From: JAUSNA01 sp964511965
GTDB taxonomy: Bacteria > Patescibacteriota > Microgenomatia > Levybacterales > GWA1-39-11
NCBI GenBank assembly: GCA_964511965.1
Contig: CAZEGF010000006.1
Location: 20,610 to 84,609 of the forward strand
DNA length: 64,000 bases
Direction: 5' to 3'
Shown: piece after piece, positions 56,193 through 64,000 of the stretch
How positions within the stretch are numbered: position 1 is the stretch's first letter
How the letters are laid out: every line of letters starts with the position of its first letter
Notes under the pieces: model-generated
The model's database searches: none
Seen by the model: only the letters and a program-made list of their open reading frames with translations
What the model was told of the DNA's origin: nothing
Made by a program: the position numbers and the translations under genes

Positions 56193-56276
56193 TCACTTAG
56201 TAGGTTTGTGAGTATAACCTGATGAACCAGTGTATCTGAATAAGACGCGCTGGGGGGTCGTAAACTCTCACCAATG

Positions 56277-56320
56277 GCCCCGCCTGCGCGAAAGCAAAGG
56301 CGGGGCTTTCTCGTTTTGAA
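56277..56320 (+). terminator. terminator of the second foreign gene
   Basis: GCCCCGCCT (56277-56285) and AGGCGGGGC (56298-56306), then TTTCTCGTTTT. The stretch 56193-56276 before it holds no gene that I can support. Confidence 0.85.
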
Positions 56321-56337
56321 CCCAAAATACCTTGTGG

Positions 56338-56343
56338 TAAAAT
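56338..56343 (+). promoter_or_regulatory. extended -10 element of mltG
   Basis: TGG-TAAAAT, ten bases before the ATG; very short leader. Confidence 0.4.
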
Positions 56344-56353
56344 AGGAAACGTA

Positions 56354-57307
56354 ATGCGAAAGTTCTCCATATTAATCATCCTTGCCGCTGTCATTTTCGT
56401 CTTTGTCTCACTTTGGTGGAATAACGGTTTATCTGCAGTAGATAGCCACGATAAATCTCAAAAATTCTTTGTTATTCCAAAAGGAACGGCTATAAGAACG
56501 GTCGGAAACGAGCTAAAATCCCAAAAGTTAATAAAAGATCCAGTTGTCTTCTTTATATATATTAAGCTTAATAATTTAGATCACGATATACAGGCTGGGT
56601 CATACCGTTTGTCTTCATCGATGAGCCTGCCTCAAATTATGGAAACACTTGGGCATGGTACTGTTGACATATGGGTTACAATTCCAGAGGGGCTTCGCTC
56701 TGAAGAAATTGCGGCAATTCTTAAAGAAAGCATTCCAACTTATAAGCCTGAATGGATTGAACGTTTGTCTTCTGAGGAGGGATATCTTTTCCCTGACACA
56801 TATCTGATACCACGTGATGCAACAATTGACTCAATAATTACCCTTCTTGAGAACAATTTCTACAAGAAAGTCATGACAGTTGGATTGACAAAGGATTCTC
56901 CACATCTTAATAAAATTGTGACTGAAGCATCACTTATCGAGCGTGAGGCTAAATTTGAAGAAGATAGGCCGTATGTTGCTTCAGTTCTTGAAAATAGACT
57001 TGCTATCGGCATGGCTCTGCAAATAGATGCGACTGTGCAGTATGTTACCGGTTACAATCAAACGACCAAGAAGTGGTGGAATCAGCCTGCTCCTTATCAG
57101 TTAAAGGTTTCATCTCCATACAATACATATATAAATACCGGTTTACCGCCTGCTCCAATATGTAATCCAGGTCTTTCTGCAATACAAGCAGCAGTGAATC
57201 CAAAGGATACTAACTATATATATTATGTAAATGATTCAAAAGGCAAGCTTCATTTTGCAGAAAATTTATCCGATCACAATAAAAATATACAAAAGTATTT
57301 GAACTAA
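56354..57307 (+). CDS. mltG: endolytic murein transglycosylase MltG
   Basis: 317 residues: an N-terminal membrane helix (about 5-25), a LysM-like strand region (FFVIPKGTAIRTVGNELKSQ), and the YceG/MltG catalytic domain with the catalytic Glu in TEASLIEREAKFEEDRPYVA, ASVLENRLAIGMALQIDATV and the end YYVNDSKGKLHFAENLSDHN. It cuts nascent glycan strands and so limits their length. It confirms that this organism builds peptidoglycan, in line with FtsK, the RodZ-like protein and the sortases. Confidence 0.93.
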   Translation: MRKFSILIILAAVIFVFVSLWWNNGLSAVDSHDKSQKFFVIPKGTAIRTVGNELKSQKLIKDPVVFFIYIKLNNLDHDIQAGSYRLSSSMSLPQIMETLGHGTVDIWVTIPEGLRSEEIAAILKESIPTYKPEWIERLSSEEGYLFPDTYLIPRDATIDSIITLLENNFYKKVMTVGLTKDSPHLNKIVTEASLIEREAKFEEDRPYVASVLENRLAIGMALQIDATVQYVTGYNQTTKKWWNQPAPYQLKVSSPYNTYINTGLPPAPICNPGLSAIQAAVNPKDTNYIYYVNDSKGKLHFAENLSDHNKNIQKYLN

Positions 57308-57399
57308 CCTCACCCTTTCAAATTGAGGTTCAGATAAGCATTGTTTAAAATCGTTTTTAAATAACAAAATTGTTGAGATTGTACGAAGAAAGAGTGAGG
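57308..57399. other. long-range inverted repeat between mltG and rpoB
   Basis: CCTCACCCTTTC (57308-57319) and GAAAGAGTGAGG (57388-57399) pair over 11 of 12 positions around a 68-base AT-rich core; a shorter competing pair is AACCTCA/TGAGGTT (57306-57312 with 57324-57330). It could be a 3' end structure of mltG or a small palindromic element. Confidence 0.45.
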
Positions 57400-57439
57400 T
57401 AATTTTGAGCTCAATTTTTGTCAATTATAAAATAGGGTA

Positions 57440-57468
57440 TTGACAATAATTATCAAATGCTGTATATG
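57440..57468 (+). promoter_or_regulatory. rpoBC promoter
   Basis: TTGACA (57440-57445), 17 bases, TATATG (57463-57468), about 80 bases before the rpoB ATG. Confidence 0.7.
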
Positions 57469-57480
57469 TAAACAACATGT

Positions 57481-57518
57481 AAAAAAAGATGGGTACATGT
57501 GTGCTCATCGTTTTTTTT
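57481..57518 (+). terminator. rpoB leader hairpin with T8 tract (attenuator candidate)
   Basis: A-run (57481-57487), GATGGG (57488-57493), loop, CTCATC (57504-57509), then G and eight T. Two copies of the palindrome ACATGT (57475-57480 and 57495-57500) could pair with each other and break the hairpin. Confidence 0.6.
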
Positions 57519-57548
57519 CGTGATTGGAACAACTTCTTTATATTTCCG

Positions 57549-60500
57549 ATGCTAAAACAAAACAAATTGCGACAATATTGGGGAAAGCAAGTGGAAAAGC
57601 TCCCCGAAATGGATCTTTTGGGAATCCAGAAAGAATCTTATAAATGGTTTCTTGCTGAAGGAATTGCTGAGGTAATAGAAGAAATATCCCCTATAGAAGA
57701 TTTTACCGGTAAAAACTGGGAACTATCCCTTGGTGAATACCGTCTTGGAGAACCAAAAATTACAGAAGAGTTGGCAATGAAAAAAGGGCTAACTTATTTC
57801 TGTCCTTTGACTGTTGAAGCAACACTTCTCAATAAAAAAACCGGGAAAAAGGTAACTCAAGAAGTTTTCTTGGGTGAAGTTCCAAAAATGACTGAACGGG
57901 CAACTTTTATCGTTAACGGAATTGAAAGAGTAATTGTTAATCAAATCGTTAGATCTCCAGGAGTCTTTTTTACAGGAGCAGAAGACCCAATTACCGGAAA
58001 AACTCTCTATACTGCGGAACTACGACCGGTTCACGGATCTTGGCTTGAGATTTCAACAACAAGAACAGATATGATCGTAGTGAGAATAGACAGAAGAAAG
58101 AAATTCCTCGGAACTGTTTTTCTTAAAGCATTGGGAATTGAGACAAATGAAGAAATTTATGAAAAATTCAAAGATACTGAAGGTGCAGAAGATGTTATCA
58201 AGTTAACGCTCTCAAAAGATGAAGCAAAAGGTTCAACAGATGCTCTTATTGAGATCTTCAAGAAATTAAATCCTGGCGAACCAGTCGTTATTGATACCAT
58301 CAGACAAAATTTCAGAGATACATTTTTTGACAGACGTCGCTATGACTTATCAAGAGTCGGCCGCTACAAAATAAATAAAAAACTTAATGGACTAAACGCA
58401 GGTGTTGATGGAGATGTAGCAACTTTGGCTGTCGAAGATATTATAGGAATTATTAAATATCTTATTGGTCTTACTCAGGGTAAGGGTAAAGTTGATGATA
58501 TTGACCACTTAGCCAACAGACGCGTGAGAAGTGTTGGAGAACTTGTACAAACAACCGCATTTAGAGTTGGTGCATTACGACTCGAGCGCATCATCAAAGA
58601 AAAAATGTCTTTAACTTCAACTGAGGAGGTTTACTCTCCATCTCATTTCATAAACGCCCATCCAATTATTGCTGCAATCAATGAATTTTTCAGAACTTCT
58701 CAATTATCTGCAATTCTGGACCAAACTAATCCATTAGCTGAAATTGACAATCTTCGCCGTTTGACTGTTATGGGAACAGGTGGTATTTCAAGAGAAAGAG
58801 CTTCATTCTCGATCCGTGATATTAATGCGTCACAATATTCAAAAATTTGTCCTGTTAGAAGTCCTGAAGGTCCAAATATCGGTCTTGTGACTTATCTTGC
58901 GTTATACGCCAGAGTAAATGAGTTCGGATTTTTAGAAGCTCCTTATAGAAAAGTAGAACACGTTAAGAAAGGAAGTAAAACTGTTGCTAGGGTTACAAGC
59001 GAACTTGTGTACCTTGATGCAGATGTTGAATCCGATCAATACATAACTCATGCAGATATAAAAGTTGATGACTCAGGATTTATTGTTGACGAATTGGTTC
59101 CTGCTAGATATCGAGGAGAATATCTTGAAGTAGAGCAAAGTAAAATCAAATATATTGATGTTATTCCACGACAAGTGGTTGGAACCAGCGCATCTCTTAT
59201 CCCATTTGTTGATCACGATGAAGCGAACCGTGCTCTGATGGGTACACACATGCAGTGTCAAGCAGTACCTCTTATTAAGACTGAGTCTCCTGTTGTTGGT
59301 ACCGGTATGGAAGCAACCGTTGCTGAAGCTATGGGTAGAGTTGTCAAGGCACCATTTGACGGTGAAGTAACATTTGTTGACGCAAATAAAGTTGTTATTT
59401 CAGGTAAGGGTGGAAAAATGGAATACGACATCGAGAAATTTAAGAGAACTGCACAAAATACGTATTTTTCAGAAAAACCGGTTGTATTTATGGGACAGAA
59501 AGTTAAAAAGGGAGACGTTCTTATCGATGGTCCAGCTACTGACAATGGTGAATTAGCACTAGGAAAGAATCTTCTTATTGCATACGCATCATATGACGGA
59601 CTTGGATATGAAGACGCTATTGTTATATCTGACAGACTTGTTAAAGATGATGAACTATCTTCAGTTCATATTGAAAAATATGAAGCGACAGTTGTTGATA
59701 CAAAATTAGGACCTGAAGAAACAACCAGAGACATTCCAAATGTTGCAGAAGAGGATTTGGCAAATCTTGATGAAGAAGGAATTGTTGTTGTTGGATCTGA
59801 GGTTAATCCTGGAGATATTTTGGTAGGAAAGATTGCTCCAAAAGGTGAAACAGAACTTACAGCCGAAGAAAGATTACTAAGAGCAATTTTTGGTGAAAAG
59901 GCACGTGAAGTAAGAGATACTTCTTTGAGAATGCCTCACGGAGAACACGGCATTGTCACATCGGTTCAAGTTTTGGATCGGGATAAAGGAGACGAATTAG
60001 AGCCTGGAACGATTAGAAAACTTCTTATTGAAGTAGCACAATTAAGACATGTTGTCGTTGGAGATAAACTCGCTGGACGTCACGGTAATAAAGGTGTTAT
60101 TTCAAAAATCGTACCACAATCTGACATGCCGTATCTTGAGGATGGAACACCGGTTGATATTATGATATCCCCAATCTCAGTACTTGGACGTATGAATTTG
60201 GGTCAGCTCCTTGAAGCACATGCAGGCTGGGCAGCGAAGCGATTAGGTGATAAAATAGCAGTTCCTGTTTTTGAAAAGACAGAAGAAGATAGACTTTTTG
60301 ATCTATTAAAGCAAGCAGGTATTCCTGCTGATGCTAAGGTAAAATTATATGACGCAAGAACTGGGGATGCATACGAAAATAATGTAGTTGTTGGTATCGG
60401 ATACATCATGAAGCTTATCCACATGGTTGAGGATAAGACTCATGCAAGATCAACCGGACCATACTCTCTTGTTACACAACAACCATTGGGAGGAAAAGCT

Positions 60501-60956
60501 CAAATGGGAGGACAAAGGTTAGGGGAGATGGAAGTTTGGGCTCTTGAATCACATCGAGCAGCCTACACATTACAGGAAATGTTGACAATAAAATCAGATG
60601 ACGTTGCAGGTCGTGCAAAGGCATTTGAGGCTATTATTAAAGGGGTTGATATCCCAACTCCAAAAGTTCCTGAATCATTTAAGGTTTTGATCCGGGAGCT
60701 TCAATCATTAGGTATGAATATTCAACCAACAGCTGCTGTTATTGCAACTGATGATGAAGAAGAAGAGACAGCTGAAGTTAGTGAGGAAATAAAGAAAGAA
60801 TCAGAAGAATTACAGGAAGCATTAGAAGTTGAAGATGTCGAAACAACAATTGATGATCAAGTTTTGACACCTGAAGCGGAATTGATTGCAGATTCAGTAG
60901 AAGGAACTGAACCAACTGCCGAAGACATTCCGGTAGAAGAAGGAGGAGATAACTAA
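57549..60956 (+). CDS. rpoB: RNA polymerase beta subunit
   Basis: 1135 residues from ATG 57549. The upstream ATG at 57489 lies inside the leader hairpin, and RpoB normally begins with the KLRQYWGKQVEKLPEMDLL-type segment. Conserved parts include the lobe/fork sequence YSKICPVRSPEGPNIGL (rifampicin region), the flap, the active-site-proximal GDKLAGRHGNKGVISKI and the C-terminal clamp GGKAQMGGQRLGEMEVWAL. The C-terminus is extended by about 70 acidic residues (DDEEEETAEVSEE to the end), which is not present in standard RpoB. Confidence 0.97.
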   Translation: MLKQNKLRQYWGKQVEKLPEMDLLGIQKESYKWFLAEGIAEVIEEISPIEDFTGKNWELSLGEYRLGEPKITEELAMKKGLTYFCPLTVEATLLNKKTGKKVTQEVFLGEVPKMTERATFIVNGIERVIVNQIVRSPGVFFTGAEDPITGKTLYTAELRPVHGSWLEISTTRTDMIVVRIDRRKKFLGTVFLKALGIETNEEIYEKFKDTEGAEDVIKLTLSKDEAKGSTDALIEIFKKLNPGEPVVIDTIRQNFRDTFFDRRRYDLSRVGRYKINKKLNGLNAGVDGDVATLAVEDIIGIIKYLIGLTQGKGKVDDIDHLANRRVRSVGELVQTTAFRVGALRLERIIKEKMSLTSTEEVYSPSHFINAHPIIAAINEFFRTSQLSAILDQTNPLAEIDNLRRLTVMGTGGISRERASFSIRDINASQYSKICPVRSPEGPNIGLVTYLALYARVNEFGFLEAPYRKVEHVKKGSKTVARVTSELVYLDADVESDQYITHADIKVDDSGFIVDELVPARYRGEYLEVEQSKIKYIDVIPRQVVGTSASLIPFVDHDEANRALMGTHMQCQAVPLIKTESPVVGTGMEATVAEAMGRVVKAPFDGEVTFVDANKVVISGKGGKMEYDIEKFKRTAQNTYFSEKPVVFMGQKVKKGDVLIDGPATDNGELALGKNLLIAYASYDGLGYEDAIVISDRLVKDDELSSVHIEKYEATVVDTKLGPEETTRDIPNVAEEDLANLDEEGIVVVGSEVNPGDILVGKIAPKGETELTAEERLLRAIFGEKAREVRDTSLRMPHGEHGIVTSVQVLDRDKGDELEPGTIRKLLIEVAQLRHVVVGDKLAGRHGNKGVISKIVPQSDMPYLEDGTPVDIMISPISVLGRMNLGQLLEAHAGWAAKRLGDKIAVPVFEKTEEDRLFDLLKQAGIPADAKVKLYDARTGDAYENNVVVGIGYIMKLIHMVEDKTHARSTGPYSLVTQQPLGGKAQMGGQRLGEMEVWALESHRAAYTLQEMLTIKSDDVAGRAKAFEAIIKGVDIPTPKVPESFKVLIRELQSLGMNIQPTAAVIATDDEEEETAEVSEEIKKESEELQEALEVEDVETTIDDQVLTPEAELIADSVEGTEPTAEDIPVEEGGDN

Positions 60957-60959
60957 ATT

Positions 60960-63900
60960 ATGGAACCACAAGACGGTAATCAACAATATAGAGACGGTGC
61001 ATTTGCGCCAAAAGCAGTACAACGCAGAAATGACGTTATTAATATTTCTGATTTTGAAGGATTGAGAATCACTGTTGCATCCCCTGATGATATTAAAAAT
61101 TGGTCATACGGTGAAGTAACAAAGCCTGAAACTATCAACTACAGAACTTTCAGAGCTGAAAAAGACGGTCTTTTTGACGAAAGAATCTTTGGACCTACGC
61201 GAGACTTTGAATGTTATTGCGGAAAATACAAAAGAATCAGATATAAGGGTATAGTTTGTGACAGATGCGGTGTTGAGGTTACATACTCAAGAGTTCGACG
61301 TGAGAGAATGGGTCATATTACGCTTGCTGCACCAGTTATTCACGTTTGGTTCTCAAAAGGATCTCCTTCAAAACTTTCAACTCTTCTTGGAACATCACAA
61401 AAAGAGCTTGAGTCAATTATCTATTACGCAAGTTATCTTGTTACCTCAATTGATGAGGAAAAGAGAAAAGCTGCACAGCAAGCTTTAGAGGAAGTAAAAC
61501 AATCAAGACTTTCAGAGCTTAGAAAGACAATTGAAGACGAAAAAGCACGTCTTGCTTCAGAAGAACAAGAAAAATTAGTTGATACCAAAGCAACTCTTAA
61601 AAAAGAGAGAAAAGACTTAGTACTTGAGGAGCAAAGAGTTAATTACAAACAGAAAAATGCTGCTTTAGACAAAAGACTTGAAAATGAAGGATCAAGAATA
61701 GAGGAAATTTTTGACCGCATAAATGACATTGTTAAAGGTCTTAAACCATGGGATGTTCTTTCCGAAGAAGAATATGTCCGACTTTTGGAATACGATGTAA
61801 TCATCTTTTTTGAGGTTGAAACTGGGGCCAGCGCAATCCTTCACGCTATCGAACAAATGGATATTCCAAAGATTATTGGTCAACTCCGAGAGGACGAGAA
61901 TAAATCATCCGGCCAAAAACAACTGAAGCTTCTTAAAAGATTGCATCTAATCGAAGCAATTAATGAAGCCGGATTTGATCTTTCATCAATGGTTTTGAGA
62001 GTTTTGCCAGTACTCCCACCGGATCTTCGTCCAATGGTTCAACTTAATGGTGGAAGATTTGCAACATCTGATCTTAACGATCTTTATAGAAGAGTTATAA
62101 ATCGCAATAATCGTTTAAATCACTTAATTTCTCTTGGTGCACCAGAAATTATTTTGAGAAATGAAAAAAGAATGCTTCAGGAATCAGTAGATTATCTAAT
62201 TGATACTTCTATTAGAGCTTCATCAACACAAAGACAGTTTAAATCTCTATCAGACGTTTTGAGAGGAAAACAGGGAAGATTTAGAAAGAATTTGCTCGGT
62301 AAACGTGTTGATTACTCAGGTCGATCCGTAATTATTGTAGGACCAGAACTTTCATTAAATGAGTGTGGACTTCCAAAAGAAATGGCACTTGAGCTTTTCA
62401 AACCATTTGTAATCCGTGAAATTATTGCACGAGGGTTAACAACTCCAAATGCAAAAGCTGCAAAAAGATACATCGAGAAGAGACCACCGGAAGTTTTTGA
62501 TATCTTAGAGGAGATCACTAAAAATCATCCAGTTCTTTTGAACCGGGCTCCAACCCTTCACAAATTGGGTATCCAGGCTTTCTATCCGGTACTGGTAGAG
62601 GGTAGTGCTATTAAAATCCACCCTTGTGTCTGTGCAGGATACAATGCTGATTTTGACGGAGACCAAATGGCAATTCACGTTCCTCTTTCGCAACGTGCAC
62701 AAGAAGAGGCTATTAATCTTATGATGCCTGCATCAAATTTGCTAAAGCCTGCTGATGGAAATCCAATCACTCTTCCAAACAAAGAGATGGCACTTGGAAT
62801 GTTTTATCTAACCTCTATTGATGAATCAAAGAGAAAAGATCCCTTGCCTATGTTTGCAGAACCTTATGAAGCATATTTAGCATTGTCACTTAAGAAGATC
62901 ACTCTTCGTGAGCCTATTATGATCAGATTTGATGGTCATGTTTTGGAGACTACACTTGGACGCATCATGTTCAACGAGGCTCTTCCTCAGAAGATGAGAT
63001 TTGTTAATGATGAAATCAAAGCATCTACCATCCGTGAAATTATCACAAAGGCTATGGTTGAGATTTCAGAGATTGAAGTTGCAAATCTTATCGACAAGAT
63101 CAAAGAAATCGGATTCTATGCTGCAACAATTTCAGGAATTTCAGTATCCACTTTTGATCTTAAGATGCTTGATAACAAAGACACTCTTATCGATGCAGCT
63201 GAAAAGCAAATACAAGAAATTGAGAATGAATACCAACAGGGACTTATAACCCTTTCAGAACAAAAGAGACTCATGAACCATGTTTGGCTTGAGGTTACTG
63301 AGAAAATGGCAAATCTTACCTGGGATCTTTTTGCCAAAAATGATATAGTCCGGATTATTGCTGATTCGGGAGGTGCTCGTGCAGGTAAAGATCAGATTAA
63401 GCAGCTTGCTGCCATGAGAGGACTAATATACGATCCTCTAGGACGTATTGTTGAGTTGCCTATTAAATCTAACTTTAGAGAAGGTCTTTCAATTTTTGAA
63501 TACGTAAACTCTGGTCGTGGATCTAGAAAAGGTCTAACAGACTCAGCTCTTAAGACAGCAGATGCAGGATACTTAACTCGAAGACTCGTTGATGTTACTC
63601 ATGACGTTATTATCCGAGAAGCTGATTGTGGAAGTACAATGGGGTATCATGTTCCTTTGGAAAACCGAGAAAATATCACTCCAATTGTTAATATGCTTTT
63701 GGGAAGAGTTGCTCTTAAAGACATTTCTTCAAAGAAAACCAAAAAGGTTTATGTCAAAAAAGGTGATGATATTGATCACGAGAAATTAGACGAGATCCTA
63801 AAAGACGATTCAGTATTGGCTGCTGACGTTAGAACTCCAATCTACTGCAGACTTAAATACGGAATGTGTGCAGCTTGTTACGGATGGGATCTTTCTTCAT

Positions 63901-64000
63901 ACAAGAGAGCTGATCTTGGTACACCTGTTGGAGTTATCGCTGCTCAATCTATCGGAGAACCTGGAACTCAACTAACAATGCGTGTTAAGCATTTTGGAGG
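60960..64000 (+). CDS. rpoC: RNA polymerase beta' subunit, N-terminal part (cut by the window end)
   Basis: Starts three bases after rpoB with an SD (GGAGGAGA) in the rpoB end; 1013 codons are in the window and the frame is intact. Visible: the N-terminal zinc site CYCGKYKRIRYKGIVCDRCG, a long coiled coil inserted at about 170-255 (clamp helix region), the catalytic loop NADFDGDQM with Asp564, Asp566 and Asp568 holding the active-site magnesium, the second zinc site (Cys in READCGST and CRLKYGMCAAC) and the bridge helix start GVIAAQSIGEPGTQLTMR. The remaining C-terminal part lies outside. Confidence 0.97.
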   Translation, partial: MEPQDGNQQYRDGAFAPKAVQRRNDVINISDFEGLRITVASPDDIKNWSYGEVTKPETINYRTFRAEKDGLFDERIFGPTRDFECYCGKYKRIRYKGIVCDRCGVEVTYSRVRRERMGHITLAAPVIHVWFSKGSPSKLSTLLGTSQKELESIIYYASYLVTSIDEEKRKAAQQALEEVKQSRLSELRKTIEDEKARLASEEQEKLVDTKATLKKERKDLVLEEQRVNYKQKNAALDKRLENEGSRIEEIFDRINDIVKGLKPWDVLSEEEYVRLLEYDVIIFFEVETGASAILHAIEQMDIPKIIGQLREDENKSSGQKQLKLLKRLHLIEAINEAGFDLSSMVLRVLPVLPPDLRPMVQLNGGRFATSDLNDLYRRVINRNNRLNHLISLGAPEIILRNEKRMLQESVDYLIDTSIRASSTQRQFKSLSDVLRGKQGRFRKNLLGKRVDYSGRSVIIVGPELSLNECGLPKEMALELFKPFVIREIIARGLTTPNAKAAKRYIEKRPPEVFDILEEITKNHPVLLNRAPTLHKLGIQAFYPVLVEGSAIKIHPCVCAGYNADFDGDQMAIHVPLSQRAQEEAINLMMPASNLLKPADGNPITLPNKEMALGMFYLTSIDESKRKDPLPMFAEPYEAYLALSLKKITLREPIMIRFDGHVLETTLGRIMFNEALPQKMRFVNDEIKASTIREIITKAMVEISEIEVANLIDKIKEIGFYAATISGISVSTFDLKMLDNKDTLIDAAEKQIQEIENEYQQGLITLSEQKRLMNHVWLEVTEKMANLTWDLFAKNDIVRIIADSGGARAGKDQIKQLAAMRGLIYDPLGRIVELPIKSNFREGLSIFEYVNSGRGSRKGLTDSALKTADAGYLTRRLVDVTHDVIIREADCGSTMGYHVPLENRENITPIVNMLLGRVALKDISSKKTKKVYVKKGDDIDHEKLDEILKDDSVLAADVRTPIYCRLKYGMCAACYGWDLSSYKRADLGTPVGVIAAQSIGEPGTQLTMRVKHFG

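Noticed and set aside
56207..56274. Possible tRNA ending in CTCTCACCA
   Set aside because: GTGAG/CTCAC could form part of an acceptor stem and a CCA is present, but no proper T-arm, anticodon arm or D-arm could be drawn on either strand.
57489..57548. Upstream ATG of rpoB at 57489
   Set aside because: It lies within the leader hairpin and would add 20 residues not found in RpoB proteins.

Overview
The window looks like a chromosomal piece of a small-genome, single-membrane bacterium of the Candidate Phyla Radiation (Patescibacteria), most likely Microgenomates-like. This is inferred, not proven: base composition is modest (hand-counted lines of 37-40% GC), genes are tightly packed, several enzymes are shortened (IF-2, AlaS, NusA, AMP phosphorylase), the cell surface relies on LPxTG/sortase chemistry, and archaeal-type AMP phosphorylase and RNase J are present. 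UGA acts as a stop (for example at 32176 and 50358), so the recoded CPR lineages are excluded.

Layout. 1-13536 (mostly minus strand): secreted and anchored proteins, tgt, a CYTH protein, SIMPL, a MutY-like glycosylase, an RND pump with its adaptor, and a MacA/MacB-type ABC exporter. 13591-23055: a surface-protein island with four secreted Asn/Gly/Thr-rich repeat proteins (one with LPVTG), a class D/E-like sortase, a GIY-YIG gene bracketed by inverted repeats, and a GC-rich foreign cassette of four small genes, one resembling the RNA polymerase alpha C-terminal domain. 23332-35674: nusA, infB, a degenerate DHH protein, rpsO, pnp, an N-formylglutamate amidohydrolase-like gene, a Lon-type ATPase without protease, RNase J, and a CYTH-kinase-CYTH fusion. 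35688-54970: metabolism, repair, division and surface genes (glgP, racemase, ftsK, RodZ-like, pyrE-like, yvcK, nth, alaS, a PilM/baseplate-J-like protein, a second sortase, AMP phosphorylase). 54993-56320: a second GC-rich foreign gene with its own promoter and terminator. 56354-64000: mltG, rpoB and the start of rpoC.

Three patterns cut across the genes. (1) Many isolated genes have a -10 element, often the extended TGnTATAAT type, 6-10 bases before the start codon and no Shine-Dalgarno, which implies leaderless mRNAs and fixes several start sites. Surface proteins, rpoC and the foreign genes instead have strong SD sequences. (2) Four promoters (two surface-protein genes, nusA, rpoB) are followed by a terminator-like hairpin plus T-tract before the gene. 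(3) Many gene junctions carry degenerate arrays with strict 7-base periodicity, usually starting in the upstream stop codon and often followed by an inverted array. Because each unit carries a stop triplet and 7 is not a multiple of 3, they put stops in all frames.

The surface island, the heptamer arrays and the foreign cassette are the best candidates for something undescribed.
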